DNA of 64,000 nt from Flammula alnicola (Eukaryota > Basidiomycota > Agaricomycetes > Agaricales > Strophariaceae), in the NCBI GenBank assembly GCA_015499995.1, contig JADNRV010000229.1:1-64000 (forward strand), read 5' to 3'. The translations under genes and the position numbers were made by a program. The notes beneath the pieces were generated by a model. The model saw only the letters and a program-made list of their open reading frames with translations. It searched no databases and had not been told where the DNA came from. Positions 23,001 to 30,480 of the stretch are shown in pieces (positions within the stretch are counted from its first letter, which is position 1; each line of letters opens with the position of its first letter).

Positions 23001-23243
23001 TTTGATTGGTTTCGGGAGCCGGTGTAGGTCGAGTCCAAGGGATTGTGCGAATTGCTGGTGGATGAACTGTCCGCCAGCCCCAGAGTCTAGGAGAGCGGTG
23101 GTTCCAACGATTTTTCTACCAGTCTGATTTTCACACGAGAGAGAACATGGCAAATGCATAGTTTGATTCTCGATCTCGGCTACTAATACAGAGTGAATAG
23201 AAAGGTAGGGAGAGACTGACGTTGGGCGGCGTCTCCCTATCAA
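20010..23243 (-). CDS. pol: Retrotransposon Pol (protease, RT, RNase H, integrase), 3' truncated by frameshift
   Basis: 1,077 codons from the overlap with gag. Domains in order: aspartic protease with D-S-G-A at residues 53-56; reverse transcriptase with Y-M-D-D at 471-474; RNase H (F-Q-I-E-C-D-A-S region, about 600-720); integrase with an H-H-C-C zinc site (about 825-870) and the D, D, E catalytic residues (T-M-D-F-I-T, S-D-R-G-P-Q-F, G-A-T-E-R-L). There is no ATG at the 5' end; the frame is -1 to gag, so expression should be by ribosomal slippage at the T run before the gag stop, giving a Gag-Pol fusion. The ORF ends early at 20010 because of an indel near 20035, before the integrase C-terminal domain, so this copy probably cannot make a full integrase. 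Confidence 0.9.
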   Translation of the reverse strand: MIGRRRPTSVSPYLSIHSVLVAEIENQTMHLPCSLSCENQTGRKIVGTTALLDSGAGGQFIHQQFAQSLGLDLHRLPKPIKAKNVDGTPNKEGMISYYVVIDLTINGRTDPTKLMVTGLGKQKIILGFPWLQKRNPNINWKLGTLTWRERLRKSLGKFRNVLIRLLKTKTAKEPQGSITPSLDEMDLHLDELSTGSTLDRSPTCEEFTPVLKRTVEKTPEGPHLETDTMDDLVISFINGELTKEAKETWINAKTTQAQTFAFAQEKPKEEKTLEEMIPAEYHKYLDIFDKQAAARFPESRPWDHKIEMKEGFEPKSFKTYALSPVEEVKLDEFLKENLDKGYIRPSTSPMASPFFFTSKKDGSLRPCQDYRFLNDWTIKNAYPLPLIPELMDKLKGAKFFTKLDVRWGYNNIRIRDGDQWKAAFKTNKGLFEPTVMFFGMCNSPATFQSMMDDMFKDMTTDTQVEHWIIIYMDDILLFLKSKEQLKGYTRRVLQRLRENDLFLKPEKCFFELPTMEYLGMIIEEGQIRMDSAKLKGIADWPVPKTLKQVRSFLGFGNFYRKFIRAYSEIARSMNELLKKDQPFEWTEAAQEAFDTLKRRFTEEPVLLMPDTTKPFQIECDASKYASGAVLSQLDTNGARHPCAFISKTFSPAERNYEIYDRELLAIIRAMQEWRHYIQGSPFTMTILSDHKNLTYFRSAQKLNRRQARWSLFLSEYDVKLVHQAGSKMIQSDALSRRPDHIPDDDTDNDDMTLLPEGLFVNLIDLELQEKIANSSNLDTEAAEVLRILLEDGLRHLRKGLEDWTTAEHDGNRLLFYKGKNYIPNSQSLRREIVEKYHEPLTAGHPGELETYNAIREHYWWPGMRTFVKSYVKGCGICQQFKINRNPSHPALIAQETAQSKRPFADPTMDFITGLPEINGKDAVLVVVDHGLTGGVITIPCSTSVTQEETGCLLLDNLYRRFGLPDSLRSDRGPQFAAKAFRELLKLLGIKSKLTTAYHPQSDGATERLNQEIEAYISIYCSSNPDTWLDSISTLEFTHNDRRHADRQRTPFELQMGYSPISVPTSFENTSFPPLKTE

Positions 23244-24199
23244 AAATCCTCGTTCAAATCTTCCAAACAGGCAGTCTTCTCCTCTAGATCCAATTCCTCG
23301 ATGAGCGAACGGATGTGTGCACTGGTTTGTTTTCCAGTGAGTTTCTTCTTCGTCGGTTCATATCGTCGTTGATAGTTTGTCGTGTTTCGTCTTTCTTTCT
23401 TCTTCGGGCAGTCACGCGCCATGTGGCCGGGCTTCTTGCAGAAGAAGCATGATCCTGTCCTAAGGAGTTTGCTTCGTTCTTCAGTCGTCATCACATCGAC
23501 GTCCATGGCGTCGGGGTCGCGTGGTTTATATGAGAATGGGCGTCTCGCAGGTCTGGTTTCAGTTTTCAGTTTCTGATACCCTGCGTCCTGTCTGGCATAT
23601 CTTCGTTCGATCGTGTTGGAGATCTTCATGTTCGTTTCTCTGTCTTTGGCTTTGTCGTACCAGCCTTGGAGCATGGTAGGTCGGGTCTCGAGTCGCATGA
23701 CTTCCCTTAACAGCTCTGTTCGAAGGGACTTTCGGAATAGGTCAATCAGGATTGACGGGTCGGAGATCCCGGTCTTCTTTACCAGGATCTTGAAGTTCGT
23801 GATGTGTTCTTCTAAGGGCGCCTTCCCTTGTCGGATCGCGTATAACTGTTCGAGGGAGTTGCCCTTCAGGTCGGTGATCTTGTAGTCTTTGTCAAGTTGG
23901 TCAATAAAGGCGTCCCAGGTTCCAAGGTTCAATGACGCTTGGACCGCTGGAACGTTTCCCGCTGCGGGTGCAGCCGGAGTGTAGTGGAAGTCATAGAACT
24001 CTTCGGCCCAGTTTCCTGCGGCTTCTCCCCACATGAAGGAGAGAACGAAGACGATCTTTTTATCATCAGTGTCGTAGACGGCGGAATTGATCTTTAGGTA
24101 GAGCATGACCGTCTTCTTCCAAGAGGCATATTTTTCAATATCCCCATCAAAGTCCTGGGGTCGGTTCAAGTTTATTTCTTTCAGGGTAGGATTAGCCAT
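23240..24199 (-). CDS. gag: Retrotransposon Gag with CCHC zinc knuckle
   Basis: 319 residues. The first ~200 form the helical capsid-like Gag domain (W-K-K-T-V...F-V-L-S-F-M-W-G-E-A-A-G-N-W). A basic linker is followed by one zinc knuckle, C-x2-C-x4-H-x4-C, at residues 251-264, which binds the RNA genome during particle assembly. The stop codon TGA is preceded by a run of five T, and the pol frame lies at -1 and overlaps it. The methionine at 24199 is the first in this frame, but homologous-looking coding sequence continues upstream, so the natural start may be earlier. Confidence 0.85.
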   Translation of the reverse strand: MANPTLKEINLNRPQDFDGDIEKYASWKKTVMLYLKINSAVYDTDDKKIVFVLSFMWGEAAGNWAEEFYDFHYTPAAPAAGNVPAVQASLNLGTWDAFIDQLDKDYKITDLKGNSLEQLYAIRQGKAPLEEHITNFKILVKKTGISDPSILIDLFRKSLRTELLREVMRLETRPTMLQGWYDKAKDRETNMKISNTIERRYARQDAGYQKLKTETRPARRPFSYKPRDPDAMDVDVMTTEERSKLLRTGSCFFCKKPGHMARDCPKKKERRNTTNYQRRYEPTKKKLTGKQTSAHIRSLIEELDLEEKTACLEDLNEDF

Positions 24200-24700
24200 G
24201 GGTGGAGCGGTCTGTTGACCTGGGGGGTTCAGGGGAAATGGAGGTGGAGGTGGAGGTGGACCTTGCGGTTGTCTTGAAGGCTGTCACCCTGGTGGTGGGG
24301 AGAGTTCTTCTGAAGAACTAGGAGGGTCAGGAGGAGGTTCTGAAGGCGCGTGGTGGTCGTGGAGACCTTCGTCTTCGAGATCCGAGAAGGAGGGAAGTTG
24401 GACGGGAGTTCTGGATCTGGAAGAGGTGAAAAAGCTAGCGGATAGTGGATCTGCTGCTTCTTCTAGGGTTTCGGTGGGCTCGCGGGATGGGACGCTGGGG
24501 GTAGATGGTTCAGGTTCAGGAGTGGCTGCGACAAGGAGTTGTTCTCGGGTGGCTGATCGAGTTACTCGTGACCTAGCTTGCGAAGCTACTGTCGGTCGAG
24601 TTACTGAGGGTTTCGGAGGCGTTGTGCAGGCTTGGACTCCGAGGAGTCCTACTGCGACGAGTGTCGAGGTTCGAGGGATAGTCGACCACTAGATAGTGGT
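24200..24700 (-). pseudogene. Frame-broken leader of gag
   Basis: Upstream of the gag methionine the minus strand is open in two successive frames: an acidic, proline- and serine-rich segment that ends at a TGA near 24280, then a proline-rich stretch that runs in frame into the gag ORF. One small indel near 24280 would account for the break. This suggests that gag originally had a longer disordered N-terminal region; it is an inference from frame continuity only. Confidence 0.4.
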
Positions 24701-24710
24701 GGAAAGGAGT

Positions 24711-24725
24711 AGTAGCTAGTTCTTT
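24711..24725 (-). other. Primer-binding site, complementary to the element's own 5' end
   Basis: Directly after the 5' LTR the element reads AAAGAACTAGCTACT. Twelve bases, AAGAACTAGCTA, are the reverse complement of the predicted start of its own mRNA. No match to a familiar tRNA 3' end (ending in TGG complement) is visible at this position. This is the arrangement described for Tf1 and sushi elements, in which the 5' end of the mRNA itself primes reverse transcription. Confidence 0.65.
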
Positions 24726-25233
24726 TGTTACGACTAGCAAGAAACAACGTGATTGCGACGTTGAAGTCAAGCAACCAGTGATTCCAAAGTCGTGCCAAGA
24801 GGTGCCTGGATCAGATCGTTCGCACTTAGAGGCTCAGACGAGCTTAAGTGATCGTGTCTAGAGGCTCGACGAGCTTAGACGTTCGTGGCGAGGAGAGAGG
24901 CAAGACAAAATAGTCAAGATTCTCAAGAACTAGCTAAAGTACATCGTTGCGTGTCTACGATATTTATACTAGTTCTGAGTGTGCACAGACCATGATAAAG
25001 TGACTCCTTTAGAGTCATTAGAATGGAGTCAGGAATGTGGAGGAGTCAGAATGGAGAGAGGAGAGTCCTCTCGACGATAATGGTGTCGTCGAGGATGCAT
25101 AAGTATGGAAACTATAAATAGTCCGGAACCGGGAAGGTACTCATACTAAAATAGAAAGTGTCCAGTATAGCTGGCGTACATCTAAGCGCGGGTGAAGATA
25201 AGATAAGATAAAAGAAATGAAACGGTCGTAACA
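24726..25233 (-). repeat. 5' LTR (508 bp)
   Basis: First LTR in the element's reading direction. It contains TATAAATA (24961-24968, minus strand), which should position transcription start near 24936, dividing the LTR into U3 (~297 nt), R and U5. Confidence 0.95.
24925..24968 (-). promoter_or_regulatory. LTR core promoter and predicted transcript start
   Basis: On the minus strand TATAAATA begins at 24968 and 30-33 nt downstream comes TTTAGCTAGTTCTT. The usual TATA-to-start spacing puts the mRNA 5' end at about 24936. The twelve bases from there (TAGCTAGTTCTT, 24936-24925) are the exact complement of the sequence next to the LTR at 24713-24724, as expected for a self-priming element. Confidence 0.6.
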
Positions 25234-25479
25234 ATCCTCATTTTGTCACAAGGCCAATACTTGCCAATTGTCGCAGGCTGATGTCTAACAAAATATTTCT
25301 GCGCAGGTTGGATATGCAAAATACTTGTTACACATGTTAGGTTGTAGAAAAGAAATCTTCCACATGTTATATTAAAAAAATTTCCGCATGTAAAGTGGGT
25401 TACAATTAGAATTGCACAAGCAGAAATTCCAACCCACACGTGGGTGTTTTTGATCACCCGCGGCCATACCTGCATGGCC

Positions 25480-25910
25480 ATCATTTTACCTGTCTGGAAA
25501 GGGAATTGCGCCACACGTCTATTTCAAATCACCCTCACATACTGGTCAGCCGAGCGCATCATCGAGCGGTCCACCACCCACCAGAGCTGCAAATGAAGCT
25601 GCGAATGAGCCCAAGACGTGTCCTCCAAGCCCACAAGCATTGTGACGCACCTTGATGCACCTATTGGGCCTCCGTTTGCTCTTGGTGACCGAAACTCCAT
25701 CCTACAGCATCCCTGGTTCGCCATGACAGTCATAGACATTGTCAATGCCCTCACCGTTGTCACTGTGTTAAATGGGGGTAGGTGATGATCTGATGCGGGT
25801 TTCGAACCTGCGCCATCATTTTCTGTTCAAGGAGGAGCGTTAGCAGCATCGGAGGCAGAAGCTACCTACATACCAGGTAGGCCTTGGGATACCTGAGCAT
25901 TAACATTAAT
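25480..25910 (-). other. Captured exon/intron-like sequence inside the hAT-like element
   Basis: The minus strand shows a GTATGTAGG donor and a CCTTGAACAG acceptor with CTAAC in between, followed by exon-like sequence containing GGTTCGAAACC. This resembles the junctions of the array at 15.4-16.6 kb. The neighbouring plus-strand sequence has coding-like composition. It is best read as host sequence carried by the element; the donor gene is not identified. Confidence 0.35.
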
Positions 25911-26040
25911 TACGCCGGGCCGCCAGACTAAATTGAGACCAATGTGCCCAGAGTGACGACAACGACTTACATCCTTCATCATGTGTGTTCAAATTTGAAC
26001 TTGTGTTTATTGAAATGAACCTAGACAGACATTAAACAGA

Positions 26041-26160
26041 CATGCGGAAAAATCTTACAAACCTTAAATGAGCTTGTGTAAAACTTTCTACCCATCAAAC
26101 ATGCGGAAAAATCTTAGAAGCTTAAATGAACTAGCGTAAAACTTTCTACACATCAAACAT
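26041..26160. repeat. 59-bp tandem repeat, two copies
   Basis: Units start CATGCGGAAAAATCTTA at 26041 and 26100 and share the TAAAACTTTCTACNCATCAA end. A third partial unit begins at about 26158. It lies in the subterminal part of the hAT-like element. Confidence 0.75.
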
Positions 26161-26989
26161 GTGGAGAATATTTGCATCAAGATGAACTTGCATTTGATAA
26201 GGAAATTGACTTATGCAGTATGATCATAACTTGCATAATAAGCAAAGAGATACTGTTCACTTGCAGAAATATTTGCATTCACTGGAGATACCTGTGAAAA
26301 CATGTCGTTTACTTGCGAGAAAAACATGCCTTGATTTTTTGCACATTATATGTGCCATAAAATTACATTGTAACTTACACTTGGGAACTTATTCGGAGTT
26401 TTTTCCGCAACCCTAGTGGGACAATAATGGAGGAAGTCGAACGTTGAAACGTTGAACCAACATGTGACTGTATATTTAGAACTCCGATTGAAATGACTTT
26501 GCATGATTTTGAAACTTGATATTCAAGATCGGTGCAGTCATGTGACCAGACGCGTCAGAGCGCGTCGCATCTCAGTCCAACGTGAGTTCGTTTATTCTCT
26601 GTGACACGTTTGCGACATGCATGTCGCAAACTCATAACACATCGTGACGGAGGCCCTCGGTGGTCACGTTTTCTGACCACTCATGTCGTTCTCGGAAACT
26701 GCCGGATAAGATCAATGACGTTGAATGTCGTTGATCTTTATCTTTAACCAACACCATCACCCTCTCTCGCCTCTCCCTCCCTTTCATCTCTCCCAAGAAC
26801 ACTCAAAAAGGTATGTAAGTTATCTTTTCATTGTTATATTTGTATTTCTAATGTGCTTTTTGACTCTTACAAGTACTCTACCGTGCCTACGAACAAGGCC
26901 GACCCGTCGCCTGCCCCTCCTCTCGTTGAGAGATGTGGGCCGACATTTAGAAGGCTTAGGATGGGCGGAGACGGTGCCGAGAGAACAAG

Positions 26990-27173
26990 GGGAGACCCTC
27001 GAAGAGAGAGACCCGTGAGGTGTGTCACAGAACGGGTCTTACGACCCGTTCTGTTATTCATCCCTCCGTAAAATGCTACTTACCACCCAAACCAAAGGCT
27101 ACACACGGAGACGACGACGTGTTTAACGTCGTCGTCTCCTCCTCAAACGTGGTCTGATTTCCCAGACCATGTT
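26990..27173 (+). other. Hairpin module U3
   Basis: Conserved lead-in GGGGAGACCCTCGAAGAG, donor GTGTGT at 27020, stem-loop H1 (27027-27054, 12 perfect pairs, loop TTAC), acceptor at 27097 (78-nt intron-like), stem-loop H2 (27107-27139, 14 perfect pairs, 5-nt loop) and stem-loop H3 (27146-27173, 11 pairs with one wobble, 6-nt loop). Order and spacing equal those of U2 and U5. Confidence 0.6.
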
Positions 27174-27179
27174 CGAGTT

Positions 27180-27480
27180 CGTTTGGACACCCACGACTGC
27201 CCACCACCGTCAACGGCCACCACCCTCGCCGCCATCGACGCCGCTCCGCTAGGACCCAACGACGAGCCAGCGACCGCGCCGGCGAGCGAGGCGATGACGC
27301 CACGATGCCGCTGGTGCAACGACGACGCCATGATGCCACAGGTGCATCGACGACGATGGCCCAGTGACGCAGCAACGCCGGGTGCAACGATGACAACGCC
27401 CCGACGCTGCAACAGCGCGTGCATCGACAACGCCGCAACGGCGGGTGCATCAACGATGACGCCACAACGCCGCAGATACA
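27180..27480. repeat. CGACGACGCC minisatellite-like tract
   Basis: Degenerate repetition of short CAACGACGACGCCA / GGTGCAACGA words following module U3. It corresponds to the tract at 655-1000 in copy I. Confidence 0.55.
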
Positions 27481-27589
27481 ACGACGACTGTACCGCACCA
27501 ACGAACGAGCCGACCCCGTCGCATGCTCCTCCGCTCTTCGAGGGAGATGGGCTCGCTCTCACAGGCTTTGGATGGGAGGAGAAGGAACA

Positions 27590-27753
27590 GGGAAATCAAA
27601 GGGAGTCCCTGGCAAGGGAAACCCACGAGGTACGTCGGAGCGTGTCATATACACGACACGTTCTGCGAATCTTCCTTTTCACTGCCCCACCACTCACCAC
27701 CCTTCAACCTACAGGCTGAAAGAGGAGACGACGCCGCTGCCGTCGTCTCCTCT
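27590..27753 (+). other. Hairpin module U4
   Basis: Donor GTACGT at 27630, a shorter stem-loop H1 (27638-27663, nine pairs including one wobble), acceptor CCTACAG ending at 27714 (85-nt intron-like) and stem-loop H2 (27721-27753, 13 perfect pairs, 7-nt loop). No clear H3 remains. Confidence 0.5.
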
Positions 27754-28439
27754 TACATCCATGTTTGTCCTGGCTGCACCCACCAGCTACCCCGTTCTAA
27801 CAACTACACCATCACGACCGCCCCCCCGTTACAAGGACGACGGCTGGCGAGGATGATACTTCTCCCCTCACCCAACTCCAACCGCTCTGACATCTCAAAC
27901 TTAGATGCCAGTCCTGACTTATCGGCCACATCCATCCTCCAGCCCGCCGCCCACCGCCATGCGCCACCATCGCTCTCACTGGCTCGCCTATTGACAGAGC
28001 CGAGCATAGCTCAAGCAGCGTCTGCGAGCACGGCACGGACAGTGACCACGAACGGCGATGGTGAATAGCGACGGCGAACAGCAACAAATAGCGAGCATGG
28101 GTACAATGGGCATCGCAGATTGTCAGCGGCTGGTCCAGATCCACGCCCGATTGTACACAGCACCCCACCCCGCCCTCTTCTCTCGCCGTCTCTCAAGCAT
28201 GGATGCTCACGGTCCAGCTGACCCCGCAAACCGTACGACGCCGTCATCCACATCGCTCATCTCGGCAACTGCATGGCATGCTCGTGGTGAGTTATTTTTC
28301 GTTCTTATATTTGTATTTCTAACTTTTTTCCCTTACAGGTACTCTACCATGTAAACGAACAAAGCTGACCTATCGCCTGCTCCTCTCGATGTGGCCTGAT
28401 GTTAAGTAGGCTTAGGATGGGCAGAGAGGGTGCTGAGAG

Positions 28440-28634
28440 AACAAGGGGAGACCCTCGAAGAGGGAGACCCCAAGGTGCATCACGGAACGGGTCCTACGAC
28501 TCGTTCCGTTATTCATCTCTCCGTAACATGCTACTTACCGCCAACCCACAGGCTATACAAGGAGACGGTGACGTTAGCCACGTCGTCGTCATCCCTCCTT
28601 GACTTCGAACATCGTCTGTACGATGTTCGAAGTC
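28440..28634 (+). other. Hairpin module U5
   Basis: Lead-in GGGGAGACCCTCGAAGAG as in U3, donor GTGCAT at 28475, stem-loop H1 (28482-28509, 12 pairs with one wobble, loop CTAC), acceptor CCCACAG ending at 28551 (77-nt intron-like), a bulged H2 (28559-28600) and a 15-pair perfect stem-loop H3 (28601-28634, loop CTGT). Compared with U3 and U2, the stems of H1 and H3 differ by paired substitutions. Confidence 0.6.
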
Positions 28635-28659
28635 TTTTCACCCGCCGCGATTGTCTATT

Positions 28660-28935
28660 AGTGACCACGACGGTGAGCAAGATGACGACGCCACGACGCT
28701 GCAGGTACAACGACGACGCCACGACGCTGCAGGTACAACGACGATGCCACGACGGCGCAGGTGCAACGATAATGATGCCGCATCGACGACAATGCTGCAG
28801 CCGCAGGTGCATTGACAATGACGCTGCAGCTGCAAGTGCAACAACAACGACACCACGACGCTGCGGGTACAACGACGATGATGGCCCAGTGATGCTGGCG
28901 CACCTGCAAGTGCAATGACAGACTTGCGAGCACGA
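28660..28935. repeat. Minisatellite tract, ACGACGCTGCAGGTACA type
   Basis: Two near-identical units at about 28690-28745 are followed by degenerate ones up to about 28935. This is the 3' part of copy II. Confidence 0.6.
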
Positions 28936-30170
28936 TGCCACTGGTGCAGCATGCAACTAGTACGCGATGGAGGTGTACTTATACCTATATTATATGCATT
29001 CATGTATATTAATCTAGTTACTTATATTTAATGTCTAGTCATTGAGTCCATGAATAATTGGCCAAATTCAAGAGGTATACAACCTCTGGATGTGATGACC
29101 TACCTGTATAGAGTATCATTTGATGCTAGGCAGCACTACAAAGCAAGCACAACATACTATGCGACACTATGGAGTATCCCTGCATACTATGGCAGTGCTA
29201 TGGAGTACCCAACACATTCTATCCAGTGCTGTGGAGTACCCACCAAATACTATGGAGCACTGTGGAATCACTGGCGTTTACTATGGAGAACTGGAGCGTG
29301 CTGGGGCGTGCTGTGACACTATGACATGCTACAGCTACATAAGGGGTTGCTAGTGCCTACTATATCTGGGTAGGGGCATACTGTGGGAACCAAATCACGC
29401 TTTGCTGATGTAGTTAAACGGACTGCCCAGGTTACCATTGCAGGTCGTGCATGCCTGATCTCACCGAGAGGTTTCTCTCTTTGTGCCAGCATCAGGAAAA
29501 AGTCAGAAGTATATTGAGACCAACATAGTCTACATAGTGCCCATAGCTCCATTGCAAGCCCCTTGTTATGTTGTGATCCATAGTTTGTCATGTTTACAAT
29601 GAAGTGCTATAGACAACTATAGAGTTGGCCATAGGCTCTATGGCATATGCATAAACTCGTTGTATCATAGTCTTCATCGTTAGCTATAGGCCTTGATAGT
29701 TCTCAATAGATTTGTTCATGCAGCAAGGAAAGCAAAATGGCAATTGTATATTTTTCAGGGGGCAATGAATATGTAGGTTAGTACTAGTCTAAATTCTCAC
29801 CCTCTTCCTCAGTCTCAGTTGTCTTCTTCAAGGCAGCAGCAAAAGCAGACAGAGATCAACAAGGCGACGAAGAGGAAAAAAGACTGAGAAACTCAAGAGT
29901 TCAATGTCAATATGAGGTTACTGTGGGATAAATAGGTATAACGTACTAAGATCCCCATTGCCGAGAAGACCATACTATTTCCACTTCAGACGCTAATCTA
30001 GAGGGGTATAATCAGACATGCTCCTAAAGACAGAAGGCGGGCGACATACAATGCTGCGCCATCTACCAGCTAAAGACAATGGCTAGCAATCTCGGTGTTG
30101 CTGTCAGGTCAGGATTGGTCCAAATAGCTGACACCTACATTTGTGCAGCAAGAAGGCAACCCCTCCAGCC
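28936..30170. other. No supported gene; CTATGGAGTACCC repeats at 29150-29320
   Basis: Words of the type ACTATGGAGNAYCC recur five to six times between 29150 and 29300. Otherwise the region is degraded, with GCTATAG-rich sequence around 29600-29700 and no tRNA-like fold or coding gene that I can support. Confidence 0.35.
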
Positions 30171-30177
30171 GCACTAT

Positions 30178-30480
30178 CTGAACCAAAGAGGATGATTGTT
30201 CAAGGTGGGTGGTTTTGCCACATACCTGGTAGCACCTCATGTTTGGATTTTGCTCGTCGCCAGCGACACTGGAGGCACGGTGGGGTCGTGGATGGGTCCG
30301 GATGGGTCGCCTCTTGAGCGAAGGCCGACCTGGATGAGCGTGGGTTGTGAGCGGAATGACGCAACATGCTCCATCCTAAATACCTGCATGAAAAGTGGGT
30401 GTGGTTGTTTAGTGAGTGCGTAAGGGTTTTTTCTAAATACCATTTACCAGTCGTTGTCGTTGCCGTTGTCACCATGGCTG
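30178..30480 (-). pseudogene. Small gene fragment with two short introns
   Basis: Minus-strand introns 30384-30447 (GTAAAT...ATGCAG) and 30178-30225 (GTATGT...TTCAG) enclose a 158-nt exon-like segment. The splice signals resemble those of the 15.4-16.6 kb array. No family recognised; the ends are undefined. Confidence 0.3.

Larger units (their letters stand above)
17299..25233 (-). mobile_element. Ty3/gypsy chromodomain LTR retrotransposon (Tf1/sushi-type priming)
   Basis: Two 508-bp LTRs (TGTTACGA...TCGTAACA) in direct orientation bound 6.9 kb of internal sequence, and the element is flanked by the 5-bp duplication ATCCT (17294-17298, 25234-25238). On the minus strand the order is 5' LTR, primer-binding site, gag, protease-RT-RNase H-integrase-chromodomain, an extra zinc-knuckle ORF, polypurine tract, 3' LTR. 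Integrase after RT places it in Ty3/gypsy; the chromodomain places it among chromoviruses. LTRs differ at only four positions, so insertion is recent, yet gag and pol carry frame breaks and ORF3 a stop. It interrupts the hAT-like element 16771-26415. Confidence 0.95.
16771..26415. mobile_element. Non-autonomous hAT-like element, split by a retrotransposon
   Basis: The ends are 13-bp perfect inverted repeats TAGGGTTGCGGAA (16771-16783 and complement at 26403-26415), flanked by an exact 8-bp duplication GTGGGACA at 16763-16770 and 26416-26423. Removing the LTR element leaves about 1.7 kb. The interior has repeated ACATGTAATTTACAT words, an 18-bp palindrome near 17150, a 59-bp tandem repeat at 26041-26158 and a stretch (about 25480-25910) of captured-looking exon and intron sequence. 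No transposase is present, so mobility would depend on one supplied elsewhere. Class is inferred from the 8-bp duplication and TAGGG ends. Confidence 0.85.
26424..28935 (+). repeat. Composite hairpin-module repeat, copy II
   Basis: Same plan as copy I in the opposite orientation: ACGTTGAAAC leader motifs, CATGTGAC site, palindrome H0a (26608-26631, 24 bp), stem-loop H0b (26710-26736), pyrimidine-rich stretch, a GTATGTAAGT intron-like segment near 26813, module U3, minisatellite, module U4, a further leader-like part with another GTGAGT intron at about 28288, module U5 and minisatellite. Reading frames are not shared between modules. The copy abuts the target duplication of the hAT-like element, so that element inserted beside or into its leader. 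Confidence 0.6.

Noticed and set aside
27180..28935. CRISPR-like array in the CGACG repeats
   Set aside because: Repeats are degenerate, contiguous and without unique spacers; this is a minisatellite in a eukaryotic genome.
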